This document shows positions 1 through 10,309 of a stretch of 47,300 nt of DNA, piece after piece (positions within the stretch are counted from its first letter, which is position 1; each line of letters opens with the position of its first letter). This DNA comes from CAZART01 sp964487555. Lineage in GTDB: Bacteria > Bacteroidota > Rhodothermia > Rhodothermales > VXPQ01. Below the pieces are notes generated by a model. The model did not search any database and was not told the DNA's origin. It was given only the letters and a program-made list of their open reading frames with translations. The stretch covers positions 1 through 47,300 of the forward strand of contig CAZART010000028.1 of NCBI GenBank assembly GCA_964487555.1. The letters are read 5' to 3'. Made by a program: the position numbers and the translations under genes.

Positions 1-823
1 GGTTCCAGCGGACTTTCGAGTAGTACGTGATGGTGGCGTAATTGAACAGCTCCAGAAAGCGCTCCATGACCGTATCCTGATCCATCAGGAAGAAAGCTTT
101 CGTGTCGCAGCCCATGAAGAAGTCCGCTCGATGTCCCCGCAGCCGGATCGCATGCCGCGCCTTCTCCAGCTCCATCATTTCACTCGCCCATAGCGCGTGA
201 AGGAGTGCCTCCTGGGACAGCTCGGCGCGGCGCTCTTCGTCACCGATGATCTTTTCCGCATCCTCCATGTAACCGTCCGAGATCGCGAGATAGCCCTCGA
301 GTTCTCGCGACGGCGACCACTGCGCAGCGCTGCCGGCCTCCCTGTGTGCGGTCATCCGGCGGCGATTCCGATAGACGCGGCTCTTCGCCAGCTCGAAATT
401 CAGATTCAGCGCGCGCGTTTCTCCGCTCGGAGGCAGTGTATAGAATTCGCCTCCATTGTCGGCCGTGATGTACCCGGAACCGAAGCCCTCGACGTTCCAG
501 CGGGTGTTTATCCCGAAGCGTTCCTGTCCTTCCGTGTCTGAGATGACGACGCCCGCGTCCGTTGCGCTGATGTTCGAATGAAAGGCGTCCCACTTCGTGT
601 CGCTGGCATACGCATAGGTCCCTTGAAGGTGGGGACCCATTCCGCGCTGTACGTAGTAGGGGCGAAAAGCGAGCGTACCCGCGGCCGTCGCGAGGCGCGT
701 TCGCGAGGGCGTCAGAATGAGCGGAGCACCGGCGGCCGGAGAGGCAAGGGCAAGCCCGGCTCCCCCCAGAGCCGCGCGTTTCATAAATCCTCTGCGCGTG
801 AGGGCACGGTAAATATTCTGCAT
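1..823 (-). CDS. Tat-exported GH10 (endo-1,4-beta-xylanase-like) protein, 3' end outside window
   Basis: Seen: an open frame of 274 codons from an ATG at 823 that runs off the left edge without a stop. Residues 9-15 read TRRGFMK, a twin-arginine signal, followed by a hydrophobic Ala/Gly-rich stretch, so the protein should be exported folded. Residues about 50-200 form a region I cannot name, probably beta-rich. From about residue 230 the sequence resembles the start of the GH10 catalytic barrel: an F-x-G-C-D segment, then FNYAT (260-264) and KVRW (270-273), matching the family's FN..T.EN..KW strand. The acid/base and nucleophile glutamates lie beyond the window, so activity cannot be judged. 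GH10 enzymes cleave xylan. A second Met at 784 lies inside the signal and would lose the Arg pair. No clear ribosome site precedes 823. Role as a xylanase is inference from the partial domain. Confidence 0.7.
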   Translation of the reverse strand, partial: MQNIYRALTRRGFMKRAALGGAGLALASPAAGAPLILTPSRTRLATAAGTLAFRPYYVQRGMGPHLQGTYAYASDTKWDAFHSNISATDAGVVISDTEGQERFGINTRWNVEGFGSGYITADNGGEFYTLPPSGETRALNLNFELAKSRVYRNRRRMTAHREAGSAAQWSPSRELEGYLAISDGYMEDAEKIIGDEERRAELSQEALLHALWASEMMELEKARHAIRLRGHRADFFMGCDTKAFFLMDQDTVMERFLELFNYATITYYSKVRWN

Positions 824-1035
824 GCCGAATACAGCGGATGTAGATGACTTAGAAGCTACTTGAATGGCCGCCCGGATCGGCGCCTGGCAAGCGAAGGCCG
901 TGCGGCACTCGGCAGCGCGGGCACAGTCGGATAGATACGGAGGAAAATCCAAAATCGCCGGGCTGGCCGCCAGTGGCTTAATCTACACATTCAGCCGAGT
1001 GGAATCGGCTGAGTGAGATGACGCAGGTCAAACGC

Positions 1036-1698
1036 TTACTTCGGCCGCGTTTCGTTCGCCGTCGGGAAGTCTTGAAGGGGGAAGGGACCGTACTTCTCAA
1101 TCGTGTACTCGCTTGCCCAAAAATCGGGCGGACCATCGCTGTCAGGCACCTTGTTGATCACCGGTTTTACGCCGCGCTTAAGATAGGCGGCGATATCGCG
1201 CAGATCCTGATCCGTCATGTGGCGGAACGCCGTCCACGGCATTGGAACGGCCAGAAATTTAGGGTTCGCCGGAAAGTTGCCCTCCCCGGGCACGCTAGAG
1301 GTAATTTCAACATCCGGCGTCTCGCCCGGTCGCAGCCCAAAGCGTAGCGCATTGAAAATCTGACGCTCGCTGAACCGGCCGATTCCTGTCTTGTTGTCCG
1401 GCGTTAGATTTCGCGGATACGTCTTAAACGGACCGACCTGGAAAAAGGGCTCCGGGTCGGGTCGATTGCCCGCCAGCCACCCTTCACCGGCCGGATTCGT
1501 GTACCCTCCGTGGCAGTCGCCGCAGCCATGCTCTACCACGAGGTGGCGGCCGCGCACCATCTGCTCGTCACCTGATGTATCGACCAGCCCCTCAGGCTGT
1601 GCCGTGATCCCCGCGACGAGCACGGTACACGCCACGATCGTGATGAGCACGAAAGACCGAGAACCGTGTTGGACGATCGCTCTGCAGTATGATTTCAT
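1036..1698 (-). CDS. membrane-anchored or periplasmic mono-heme cytochrome c
   Basis: Seen: a 220-residue protein with an N-terminal hydrophobic segment (about 16-33) serving as signal or anchor, and one heme c attachment motif CGDCH at residues 59-63. The segment V-P-M-P-W (151-155) followed by a Met at 161 and the helix DLRDIAAYL is typical of class I cytochromes, where one of these Met residues is the distal heme ligand. It starts 12 bp after the stop of the multicopper oxidase gene on the same strand, so the two are almost certainly co-transcribed. Inference: it passes electrons to or from the oxidase in the periplasm. Natural partners cannot be read from the sequence. The C-terminal tail after about residue 185 has no recognisable motif. 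Confidence 0.85.
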   Translation of the reverse strand: MKSYCRAIVQHGSRSFVLITIVACTVLVAGITAQPEGLVDTSGDEQMVRGRHLVVEHGCGDCHGGYTNPAGEGWLAGNRPDPEPFFQVGPFKTYPRNLTPDNKTGIGRFSERQIFNALRFGLRPGETPDVEITSSVPGEGNFPANPKFLAVPMPWTAFRHMTDQDLRDIAAYLKRGVKPVINKVPDSDGPPDFWASEYTIEKYGPFPLQDFPTANETRPK

Positions 1699-1710
1699 AT
1701 GCCCTCTGTG

Positions 1711-3258
1711 TCAGTTGACCTGAAGTATGCCCATCATCCCGTGATCCTCGTGATCCAGAATGTGGCAGTGAAACATCCATAGGCCGGGGAAATCGTCATA
1801 GCGAACGATGATGCGGGCCGTCTCGTGCTTCGGCACGTTGACCGTGTCCTTCCAGCTTCGAAACGGCTCCGCGATGCCGTTGCGGTCGATCACCTGAAAG
1901 CGGAAGCCGTGCAGGTGAAAGGGGTGGTCCATCCCCACGAGATTTTCGATCTCCCAAATTTCCGTGGCGCCGAGCGAGGCGGTTACGTCGACGCGGTGCA
2001 TATCCATGGCCTTTCCGTTGATGAGGCCTTGCGTGAGCACGACCAGCCGCGTGGCCGTAGCGTCCAGGGTGTCGAGCGGGGGGATCGAGCGCAGACGCTC
2101 GGGGATCGCCACCGGGGCGATTGGGGGCTCGTCGGTGTACCGTAACGTCAGCAGATTGCGGGGCTCGTTCCAGTCGTATGGACGTGTTTGCGGGATGTAG
2201 CGATCATACGGTAAGGCCTGTAAGACGCTGCGATCTCCGGGCGCACCGCTGCCGCGCACCAGGAGCTCCACTCGCTCACTGTTGGCCACTACGATCTCGT
2301 CAACTTCCACCGGCCGCTCGAATAAGCCGCCGTCATTTCCGACGTGCAGAAAGCTATGTCCCGACAGCGCAAGCCGATATACCCGGGCGGCGGAAGCGTT
2401 GATGACGCGCCACCGCTGCACTTCACCGCTCCCAATGGTCAACTCCGGGAGAACCTCGCCGTTGACGAACAGGATATCGCCTTCGCGCCCGTTCTCCTGG
2501 TCGACCGTCGCCTGTTGCGACGGCACCTCGGCGACGTCGACTGATCCGTCCGTGCCGAAGCGGTTGTCGGCGAGAATGAGCAATTTTTCCTCGATCGCGG
2601 CCGGCAGAGGATCGTCGGCCGAGCGGACGACGATGGCACCATACAGCCCCATCGCAATCTGATATCCCGTGCGGTGATGCGGATGTGGATGGTACCAGTA
2701 GGTCCCCGCCGTCCCCGGCTGCACCGTGAAGACATACGCGTACTCCTCTCCGGGCGCAACGGGGTGAAGAGGGCTGCCGTCGGCATCGATCGGCAGGCTG
2801 AGACCATGCCAGTGAATCGTTGTAGGCTCCGGCAGATCGTTTCTAAAGTGAACGACGACACGGTCGCCCTCACGAACTTCGAGCAAGGGGCCCGGAACGG
2901 TGCCGTTATACGCAAAAACCTCGGTTTCCTGCCCCGGGAGTAGGTTCAGCCTGACCTGCGCCGCGGTAATGGCAACCTCCACCGTTGCAGAGATAGAGGA
3001 CGGATTTTTCGGAACGGTCAGGTGAGGGAGAGGTGGGGCGGCTACGAGTGGATGCGAATGCCGGTCCTGGGCCGCTATGTCCACCTCAGCCAACAAAGTC
3101 AGCATCGCAGCAGCGAGAGCGGTAAGCAGAAATTGCCGAAACGTCGATCGTGACCGAGGGTCGCCTTTCCGGGAACGTCGCCCGGGCGGTGCGACGCCAA
3201 CGCTCCGTCGCACGATCGCTTCTTCGATCACATCACCGCAACCATCGACATACGCCAT
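1711..3258 (-). CDS. multicopper oxidase (three-cupredoxin, CotA/FtsP-like)
   Basis: Seen: all four copper-binding motifs of the family in order, HWH (149-151), H-P-H-P-H-H (190-195), H-P-F-H-L-H-G (445-451) and H-C-H-I-L-D-H-x4-M (497-508), so the type 1 and the trinuclear copper centres look intact. Known for the family: oxidation of phenols, metals such as Cu(I) or Mn(II), or other donors, coupled to four-electron reduction of O2. Length (515 aa) is normal. The N-terminus is odd: about 40 residues precede the hydrophobic export segment (41-58), so translation may really begin later, for example at the GTG near 3213. No Shine-Dalgarno site precedes the ATG at 3258. The gene is first in an operon with the cytochrome c. 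Substrate unknown; there is no long Met-rich loop as in CueO. Confidence 0.88.
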   Translation of the reverse strand: MAYVDGCGDVIEEAIVRRSVGVAPPGRRSRKGDPRSRSTFRQFLLTALAAAMLTLLAEVDIAAQDRHSHPLVAAPPLPHLTVPKNPSSISATVEVAITAAQVRLNLLPGQETEVFAYNGTVPGPLLEVREGDRVVVHFRNDLPEPTTIHWHGLSLPIDADGSPLHPVAPGEEYAYVFTVQPGTAGTYWYHPHPHHRTGYQIAMGLYGAIVVRSADDPLPAAIEEKLLILADNRFGTDGSVDVAEVPSQQATVDQENGREGDILFVNGEVLPELTIGSGEVQRWRVINASAARVYRLALSGHSFLHVGNDGGLFERPVEVDEIVVANSERVELLVRGSGAPGDRSVLQALPYDRYIPQTRPYDWNEPRNLLTLRYTDEPPIAPVAIPERLRSIPPLDTLDATATRLVVLTQGLINGKAMDMHRVDVTASLGATEIWEIENLVGMDHPFHLHGFRFQVIDRNGIAEPFRSWKDTVNVPKHETARIIVRYDDFPGLWMFHCHILDHEDHGMMGILQVN

Positions 3259-3874
3259 AATATCTAATCAACGGACCGAGATTAGGTTGGACCGTCTGAT
3301 CAGCAGCGCAGCGATATGTGCTTCTAAGGCTTCCGTGCGCGCCCCGTTAGGATTCGGGCACGCGCTGGACCGACAGATGAGCTGTGTTGAGCCGTCAGAG
3401 TTAGGGGGCACATTATAGATGGTGGATTGAGATTCTACAATAGTCGTTCAGACGAAGCACCCAAATTCATAATCGCACCAGTCGACCACTGTCTCGCTTT
3501 CGAGTTCGGGGGGGCATTCCGCGCCCACGGTCCGGACCTCATAGCGAACAGCTCTACGTAGCGTCTGACCAGGTGCCGCCGTCCGCCCTGCGCATCCGTG
3601 TTCTCCGTCAAGATTCGCGTTGCGCCGAAGCATATCCGTGACGTACATCACGCCGCTTTGTAATAGTCACGGAACGCCGCCACCGCTGCATGTGCATCAG
3701 GCAAGGTCCATGTACTGCTATGGCGTGGTCAAACACCACAGCCCGGCACTTACTCGGCCGAGAGGGGCCGATTTGCGTGACGCCGACACGGGTCTCATGT
3801 TGCCCGACCCATGACACGCCGCGCTCGAACCGGCCGGTAATGTCACGTCATGCTGATCTACACGAGAATCCGCG
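3259..3874. other. 616-bp intergenic region, no convincing gene
   Basis: It separates the divergent multicopper oxidase and HiPIP genes and should hold both promoters. A 22-bp inverted repeat lies next to the oxidase start (own entry). One minus-strand frame, about 3651 to 3448 (67 codons), has a protein-like Cys-containing C-terminus but no ribosome site or recognisable family, so I do not call it. I see no tRNA or terminator. Confidence 0.5.
3264..3285. promoter_or_regulatory. inverted repeat upstream of multicopper oxidase
   Basis: Perfect 6-bp arms CTAATC-N10-GATTAG, ending 6 bp upstream of the oxidase ATG. It could be an operator or part of the promoter of the oxidase-cytochrome operon. 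No known binding consensus is matched; the assignment is by position and symmetry only. Confidence 0.3.
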
Positions 3875-4249
3875 ATGGACGATTACAGAAGGAAGTCTTC
3901 AAGAAGAGCGTTTCTCCAGCAAATGAGTTTTGCCGCCGCCGCCGGCTCGTTATTCGCCGCTTGCCGCGTCGAAACGGCCGATGAGGCCGGCGCGGCCGCC
4001 ATGAACGTGGCGTCCGGTGAGAGGGACGCGTTTTCGTGCACGGACGTATCGGACCTGACGGAGGAGCAGATTCAGACGCGAAAGTCACTTCAGTATGTCG
4101 ACGACTCGCCGCATACAGAAAAGCGGTGCAACAACTGCAGATTGTTCGAACCACCCGGTGATGATGAGCAGTGCGGAAGATGCCAGGTTGTTCCAGGACC
4201 GATCCATCCTAAGGGATACTGTACTGCGTGGGTTTCAGACGCCGGTTGA
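3875..4249 (+). CDS. high-potential iron-sulfur protein (HiPIP), Tat-exported
   Basis: Seen: 124 residues with a twin-arginine signal (S-R-R-A-F-L at 9-14) and a C-terminal domain carrying the HiPIP cysteine pattern: C85-x2-C88, C103 and C116 in the G-Y-C-T-A-W context, which ligate one [4Fe-4S] cluster. There is an extra Cys at 100, and Cys30 follows FAA, a near-lipobox, so the protein might be lipid anchored. Known: HiPIPs are soluble periplasmic one-electron carriers; in Rhodothermus marinus a HiPIP feeds the caa3 oxygen reductase. The divergent oxidase-cytochrome operon makes a shared periplasmic electron pathway plausible, though this is inference. Identification is firm from the cysteine spacing. 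Confidence 0.9.
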   Translation: MDDYRRKSSRRAFLQQMSFAAAAGSLFAACRVETADEAGAAAMNVASGERDAFSCTDVSDLTEEQIQTRKSLQYVDDSPHTEKRCNNCRLFEPPGDDEQCGRCQVVPGPIHPKGYCTAWVSDAG

Positions 4250-4398
4250 GGATGAGTTCTGAAAGCCGCGATTAAGGCGTCGTGTAAACTGCGCCCCTCA
4301 TCGTATCCTCCCTCACCAGGCGATGCAACTCCGGCGTCATGTTCAAATCTCGCCGACAGGAACCCAAAAATTCCTAGAGCTTGCCGACAGATCCGTAC

Positions 4399-4803
4399 TT
4401 ACGAGTACGTTTCGCTGAGGCGGCCGAGAGCGAGGGCTCCGAGGGCGAGGCCGAGATCGCGAAGCGCAATGTCATAGAACCCGGGAATCAGCAGGAGATT
4501 GATAATGATGCCGACGAGCCATGCCGAGACGACATAGGCGAAGATCCTGGGTTTGATGGCGACGCCGATGCCCGCGGCGATCTCGACGACGCCTACGATC
4601 GCCATGAAGGTGCCGGCGCCGATCGCGTCGCCAATAAATGGCGCGAGATACTGCTCCCAGTCGGTAAGCAGTCCCATGAATTTGTCAAGTCCGGCTACGA
4701 TCGGGGCGACGACGAAGCCGACCTGGAGGATTCTATAGGCCTGATAGGCCGGTTGTTGACTCGTAATCCCGGAAGGAGCCATTGAGGTTGATTCAGTAGC
4801 CAT
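4399..4803 (-). CDS. DoxX-like four-helix membrane protein
   Basis: Seen: about 134 residues with four hydrophobic helices and the typical G-L-D-K-F segment after the first helix, the signature position of DoxX/DoxD-type membrane proteins. I place the start at the ATG at 4803 because AGGAG lies 10 nt upstream; an in-frame ATG at 4869 would add 22 polar residues overlapping the promoter. DoxX relatives are linked to thiol or quinone redox chemistry in the inner membrane, but most members have no proven reaction. The gene is divergent from the SufR-like regulator at 4966, which is the obvious candidate to control it. The 150 bp between its stop and the HiPIP gene hold nothing I recognise. Confidence 0.8.
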   Translation of the reverse strand: MATESTSMAPSGITSQQPAYQAYRILQVGFVVAPIVAGLDKFMGLLTDWEQYLAPFIGDAIGAGTFMAIVGVVEIAAGIGVAIKPRIFAYVVSAWLVGIIINLLLIPGFYDIALRDLGLALGALALGRLSETYS

Positions 4804-4840
4804 AGGTCTGCCACTCCTGTTTGTGAGTTGGATTTGGATC

Positions 4841-4869
4841 AAGGTATTCGCAATAACACCATAAGTCAA
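4841..4869 (-). promoter_or_regulatory. candidate promoter of the DoxX-like gene
   Basis: Minus strand: TTGACT (4869-4864), 17-bp spacer, TACCTT (4846-4841), which gives a leader of about 30 nt before the ATG at 4803. The surrounding 4804-4965 interval is distinctly AT-rich and must also hold the promoter of the divergent regulator. The -10 match is weak. Confidence 0.35.
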
Positions 4870-4965
4870 GAACTTTTTGCGTTATATCGATTATATATTG
4901 GACTGCAGCTCTACCTTGTTGGCTGCCGGCCGCTCGTTTCCTCTCTATAAACATCTCCCTAGCCC

Positions 4966-5598
4966 ATGAAGCGCTGGAGCAAACGATTTCTGGCGAGTAC
5001 ACGAGGAAAGGTCGTGCAGCTGCTGCGGCGCGGCAGTGCGTCGGTGAACGAGCTCGCCGAAGCCCTCGACCTCACCGACAACGCCATCCGCTCCCATCTC
5101 AATACGCTGGAGCGGGACGGGCTGGTGGCCGCGTCCGGCAAGCGGCCGGGTGTTCGTAAGCCGGAGACGCTCTATGCGCTGACGCCGGACGCCGATCAGC
5201 TATTCCCACAGGCGTATCATCTGCTGCTCAATAGCTTGCTGGAGGCCGTAGGGCGGCGTATGACGCCGGAAGAAATCGAGCGGATGCTCCGTGAAGTGGG
5301 ACGTGCGCTTGGCGCGGCGCAAGGGCCTTCACCGGCGGATGCCTCCCTTCGCGACCGTGTCGAAAGGGCGGCGAATGTGCTCAATGGAATCGGAGGGCTG
5401 GCCGAAGTCCGGGAGGATGGAGAGATCATCATCCAGGGATACAGCTGCCCGCTGTCTGCCGCCGTCGAGCATCACCCGGATGTGTGCAAGCTGGCGGAAA
5501 GCCTACTCGCCGAGGTCATCCAGGCTCCCGTACACGAGATGTGCGACCGCAGCGGCCCGCCTCGGTGCACTTTCCGGATAGAGAAATCCGGCACGTAG
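4966..5598 (+). CDS. winged-helix regulator with SufR-like cysteine cluster
   Basis: Seen: an N-terminal winged helix-turn-helix (about 10-75; S-V-N-E-L-A-E-A-L-D then A-I-R-S-H-L as recognition helix), a dimerisation region with the M-T-P-E-E-I-E motif, and a C-terminal domain with four cysteines spaced C-x12-C-x18-C-x7-C. Known: SufR and related ArsR/DeoR-fold regulators bind an Fe-S cluster through such cysteines and repress suf genes or other redox genes. No suf gene is present here. It is divergent from a DoxX-like gene across an AT-rich 160-bp region, which suggests that gene as target. The length of 210 aa is normal. Redox or Fe-S sensing is inferred from the cysteines. A strong terminator follows. 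Confidence 0.82.
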   Translation: MKRWSKRFLASTRGKVVQLLRRGSASVNELAEALDLTDNAIRSHLNTLERDGLVAASGKRPGVRKPETLYALTPDADQLFPQAYHLLLNSLLEAVGRRMTPEEIERMLREVGRALGAAQGPSPADASLRDRVERAANVLNGIGGLAEVREDGEIIIQGYSCPLSAAVEHHPDVCKLAESLLAEVIQAPVHEMCDRSGPPRCTFRIEKSGT

Positions 5599-5642
5599 CG
5601 AAGCGCACGCCGCGAGCGCGGATCACAAGCTCCCCGAAAAAG

Positions 5643-5680
5643 CGCCTCAGAACGCCTCGAACTGCATTCTGAGGCGTTTT
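5643..5680 (+). terminator. rho-independent terminator of the SufR-like gene
   Basis: Perfect 10-bp stem CGCCTCAGAA (5643-5652) with TTCTGAGGCG (5667-5676), a 14-nt loop and TTTT after it. It lies 45 bp beyond the regulator stop. Next to the stem on the other side is an A-rich stretch, so it may also work in the minus direction, for the peptidase gene that ends at 5961. The roughly 280 bp from here to 5960 contain nothing else I recognise. Confidence 0.9.
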
Positions 5681-5960
5681 GACGTTTATGCCACCTCTAC
5701 AACGTGCAATCTCTTCGCACGGTTTTGAGCAGACGGCCCGGTCGAGCACGCGAGGAAGTCTACCGGCTCGCAGGGCGTCGGCATCATGGATAGCTCAGCA
5801 GGAGCCAACTATGAAACCGATTCGTTCCGATACCCGCAAACTGTCGGCTGCAGCCGGCGACGAGCAGATGTCTCCCGCATGGCACTCGCGAAGGCGCTCT
5901 TGTCCTGGTATACGTCCTGATCGTGGTAGAGCTCCAGGGCCGGTGAGGGACCGCGCCAAC

Positions 5961-7820
5961 TCACCGGCCCACGCCGCACTCCCTTGCTCCGTCGGTCCCA
6001 CGCTCACGCGTATTCGCCTCGTCCAGCCAGGTCTTCAGCGGTGCGAAGTAATCCAGAATCGCCGTGGCATCCATCTCGCCATCGCCACCCGTCAGCAGTG
6101 CCAGCGCTTCGGGCCACGGCCGGCTCCGCCCCATCTCCATCATGGCGTTCAACCGTTCGCCGGCCTCCGCCCTACCGTAGATGGAGCAGCGGTGTAGCGG
6201 CCCCTCGAAGCCCGCCACTTCGCAGAGCGAGCGGTGAAACTGGAATTGGAGAATGTGCGCCAGGAAATACCGCGAATATGGCACGTTTGCCGGAATGTGG
6301 AATTTGGCACCGGGATCGAAGTCGTCTCCATCGCGATCTACGGGGGCGGCTACGCCCTGGTACTCGGCGCGCAAATTCCACCACGCGTCGTTGTATTCCG
6401 CTGGAGACACCTCTCCCGAAAACACCTGCCAGCGCCACTTGTCTATCAGAAGACCGAAAGGAAGGAAGGCCACCTTTCCCAGCGCGTCCTGCAACAAAAT
6501 CCCGATGTCCTTCGACGGCGGCGGCACCTCCTCGATGAGGCCGATCTCTTGCAAGTAGGGCGGAGTCACTGAGAGTGCGACCGCGTCGCCGAGCGCTTCG
6601 TGGAAGCCGTCGTTCGCGCTCTGCCGGTACAGGTACGGCTGCGTATTGTAGGCTCGCTGGTAGACGTTGTGCCCGAGTTCGTGGTGGATGGTCTGGAAAT
6701 CTTCGGCGGTTGGGTCGATGCACATCTTAATTCGCAGATCATCCACGTCGTCCACGTTCCAGGCGCTCGGGTGGCATACCACGTCTCGGTCGCTCGGCTG
6801 GGTAAACAGCGACCGCTCCCAGAACGTCTCGGGCAGCGGTTCGAAGCCGAGCGAGGTGAAGAAGCGCTCTCCGTAACGCGTCATTTCGACGGCGCTCAGG
6901 TTTTTTTCTTTGAGCCGCTGGTCGAGGTCAAAGCCGGGGTCGGCATCCTCAGGTGCGACGATTTCGAAGACGTTCGACCAGTCTTGCGCCCACATATTCC
7001 CGAGGAGGTGCGCCGGAAGAAGACCATTTCGCGGCACGACCTCCTCACCGTAGAATTTGGCGAGGCCGTCTTCCACATAGCAGTGCAGAGCCTTGTATAG
7101 CGGCCTGACCTGAACCCAGAGGCGGTCCATCTCCGCCGCAAACGCATCGGGATCCATGTCGTAATTCGAGCGCCACATCTCACCCGTGTCTGCGAATCCG
7201 AGCGAGCGAGCGCCCTCGTTCATCAGCTCGACAAATCGGACGTAGTCGTCCTTCATCGGCGGCGAAACCGTTCGCCAGCCTGCCCATGCCATGAGGAGAC
7301 TGTCGGGGTCGCGGCTGTTCGCCATAAGGTCCTCCAGCTCGCCGAGGTCGTAACACGTTCCGGCGTCCGTACAGTATTCGCCCGATCCATACAGGCTCTT
7401 CATTCCGACGGAAATGCGCGTAAGCTGGGCCGTTTTTTGCGGATCCGGGGGCGCCGGCATGGTGAGGCCGCGCTTCAGGATGTCGAGCTGCCGTCGCGTG
7501 TTGTAGGGCAGATCCAGTCCGTCGAACCGCGCGGCCTTTGTCGCGAAGGCGACGGCGGCATTGAGCTGTTTCTCCGTGGCCTCGGCTGAAAGCGTCTGCG
7601 TGTCCTCGGTGATGTAGGTCGACTGAACCCAGGCGGCGCGTGCCGCCTTCACCCCGAGGTCGTACAGTACCGCCTCGGCCGAGTCGACGAACGCGATCGC
7701 CTCGGCATCCGTCGGAGCCGACGTGCGGGGCGCGGCCGCCGGATCGACCGTGGACCGCGGCGAAGTGCAGCCGGCGATGAAAAGGACGAACGTGACGAGG
7801 ACTGCCGGCATTCTTCGCAT
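5961..7820 (-). CDS. peptidyl-dipeptidase A (ACE-type, peptidase family M2) lipoprotein
   Basis: Seen: zinc motif H-H-E-L-G-H with the third ligand in F-H-E-A-L-G-D 28 residues after the first zinc His, the gluzincin arrangement of angiotensin-converting enzyme. I choose the ATG at 7820 because it gives a clean lipoprotein signal (M-R-R-M, hydrophobic stretch, F-I-A-G-C with lipid Cys18); the longer frame from 8009 would add 63 basic residues and overlap tex. With this start the protein is 619 aa, a normal M2 single-domain size, with zinc ligands at about H380, H384 and E408. Conserved Cys pairs suggest disulfides, fitting an extracytoplasmic site. Known: M2 enzymes remove C-terminal dipeptides from peptides. 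Its bacterial role is usually nutritional and is not shown here. It lies 175 bp downstream of tex. Confidence 0.92.
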   Translation of the reverse strand: MRRMPAVLVTFVLFIAGCTSPRSTVDPAAAPRTSAPTDAEAIAFVDSAEAVLYDLGVKAARAAWVQSTYITEDTQTLSAEATEKQLNAAVAFATKAARFDGLDLPYNTRRQLDILKRGLTMPAPPDPQKTAQLTRISVGMKSLYGSGEYCTDAGTCYDLGELEDLMANSRDPDSLLMAWAGWRTVSPPMKDDYVRFVELMNEGARSLGFADTGEMWRSNYDMDPDAFAAEMDRLWVQVRPLYKALHCYVEDGLAKFYGEEVVPRNGLLPAHLLGNMWAQDWSNVFEIVAPEDADPGFDLDQRLKEKNLSAVEMTRYGERFFTSLGFEPLPETFWERSLFTQPSDRDVVCHPSAWNVDDVDDLRIKMCIDPTAEDFQTIHHELGHNVYQRAYNTQPYLYRQSANDGFHEALGDAVALSVTPPYLQEIGLIEEVPPPSKDIGILLQDALGKVAFLPFGLLIDKWRWQVFSGEVSPAEYNDAWWNLRAEYQGVAAPVDRDGDDFDPGAKFHIPANVPYSRYFLAHILQFQFHRSLCEVAGFEGPLHRCSIYGRAEAGERLNAMMEMGRSRPWPEALALLTGGDGEMDATAILDYFAPLKTWLDEANTRERGTDGARECGVGR

Positions 7821-7995
7821 GATGTTAAGCTCGTGCCAGGTGACGGTCGCATCTCTGAATGTAAATTTTGACCGTCCCCGGCGATGCGCGTTCCCGGACG
7901 CGGCCAAGGTGTGATTTCTGGATATGACGCCCGAATCGGCGGTGAGCCGATGACGAGCACGCCGCGCGAGACGGCGAGATTCAGCACTGTTATCC

Positions 7996-10152
<2,157 letters not shown>

Positions 10153-10222
10153 GAACAGAGAGGTTCATTATTTCGAATTTCCGAGGGGTACGAAGCTACG
10201 AAGCATTGGGTAACCCTACAGG

Positions 10223-10273
10223 AAAGAGTAAAGAAGATCGCGGAGGCGAAGCAGAATCACCTCCGCGATCTTC
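10223..10273 (-). terminator. terminator of the outer-membrane barrel gene
   Basis: A perfect 14-bp stem (10233-10246 with 10260-10273; CCTCCGCGATCTTC on the plus side of the second arm), 13-nt loop, then TTTACTCTTT on the minus strand (10232-10223). It lies 37 bp after the barrel gene's stop and upstream of tex, insulating the two. Confidence 0.85.
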
Positions 10274-10309
10274 AACATGCCGTCATCGTAGCAGGCACAT
10301 ATCCGGGCG

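Noticed and set aside
3448..3651. 67-codon minus-strand frame with Cys-rich end
   Set aside because: Protein-like C-terminus but no ribosome site or homology I know; left uncalled pending conservation.
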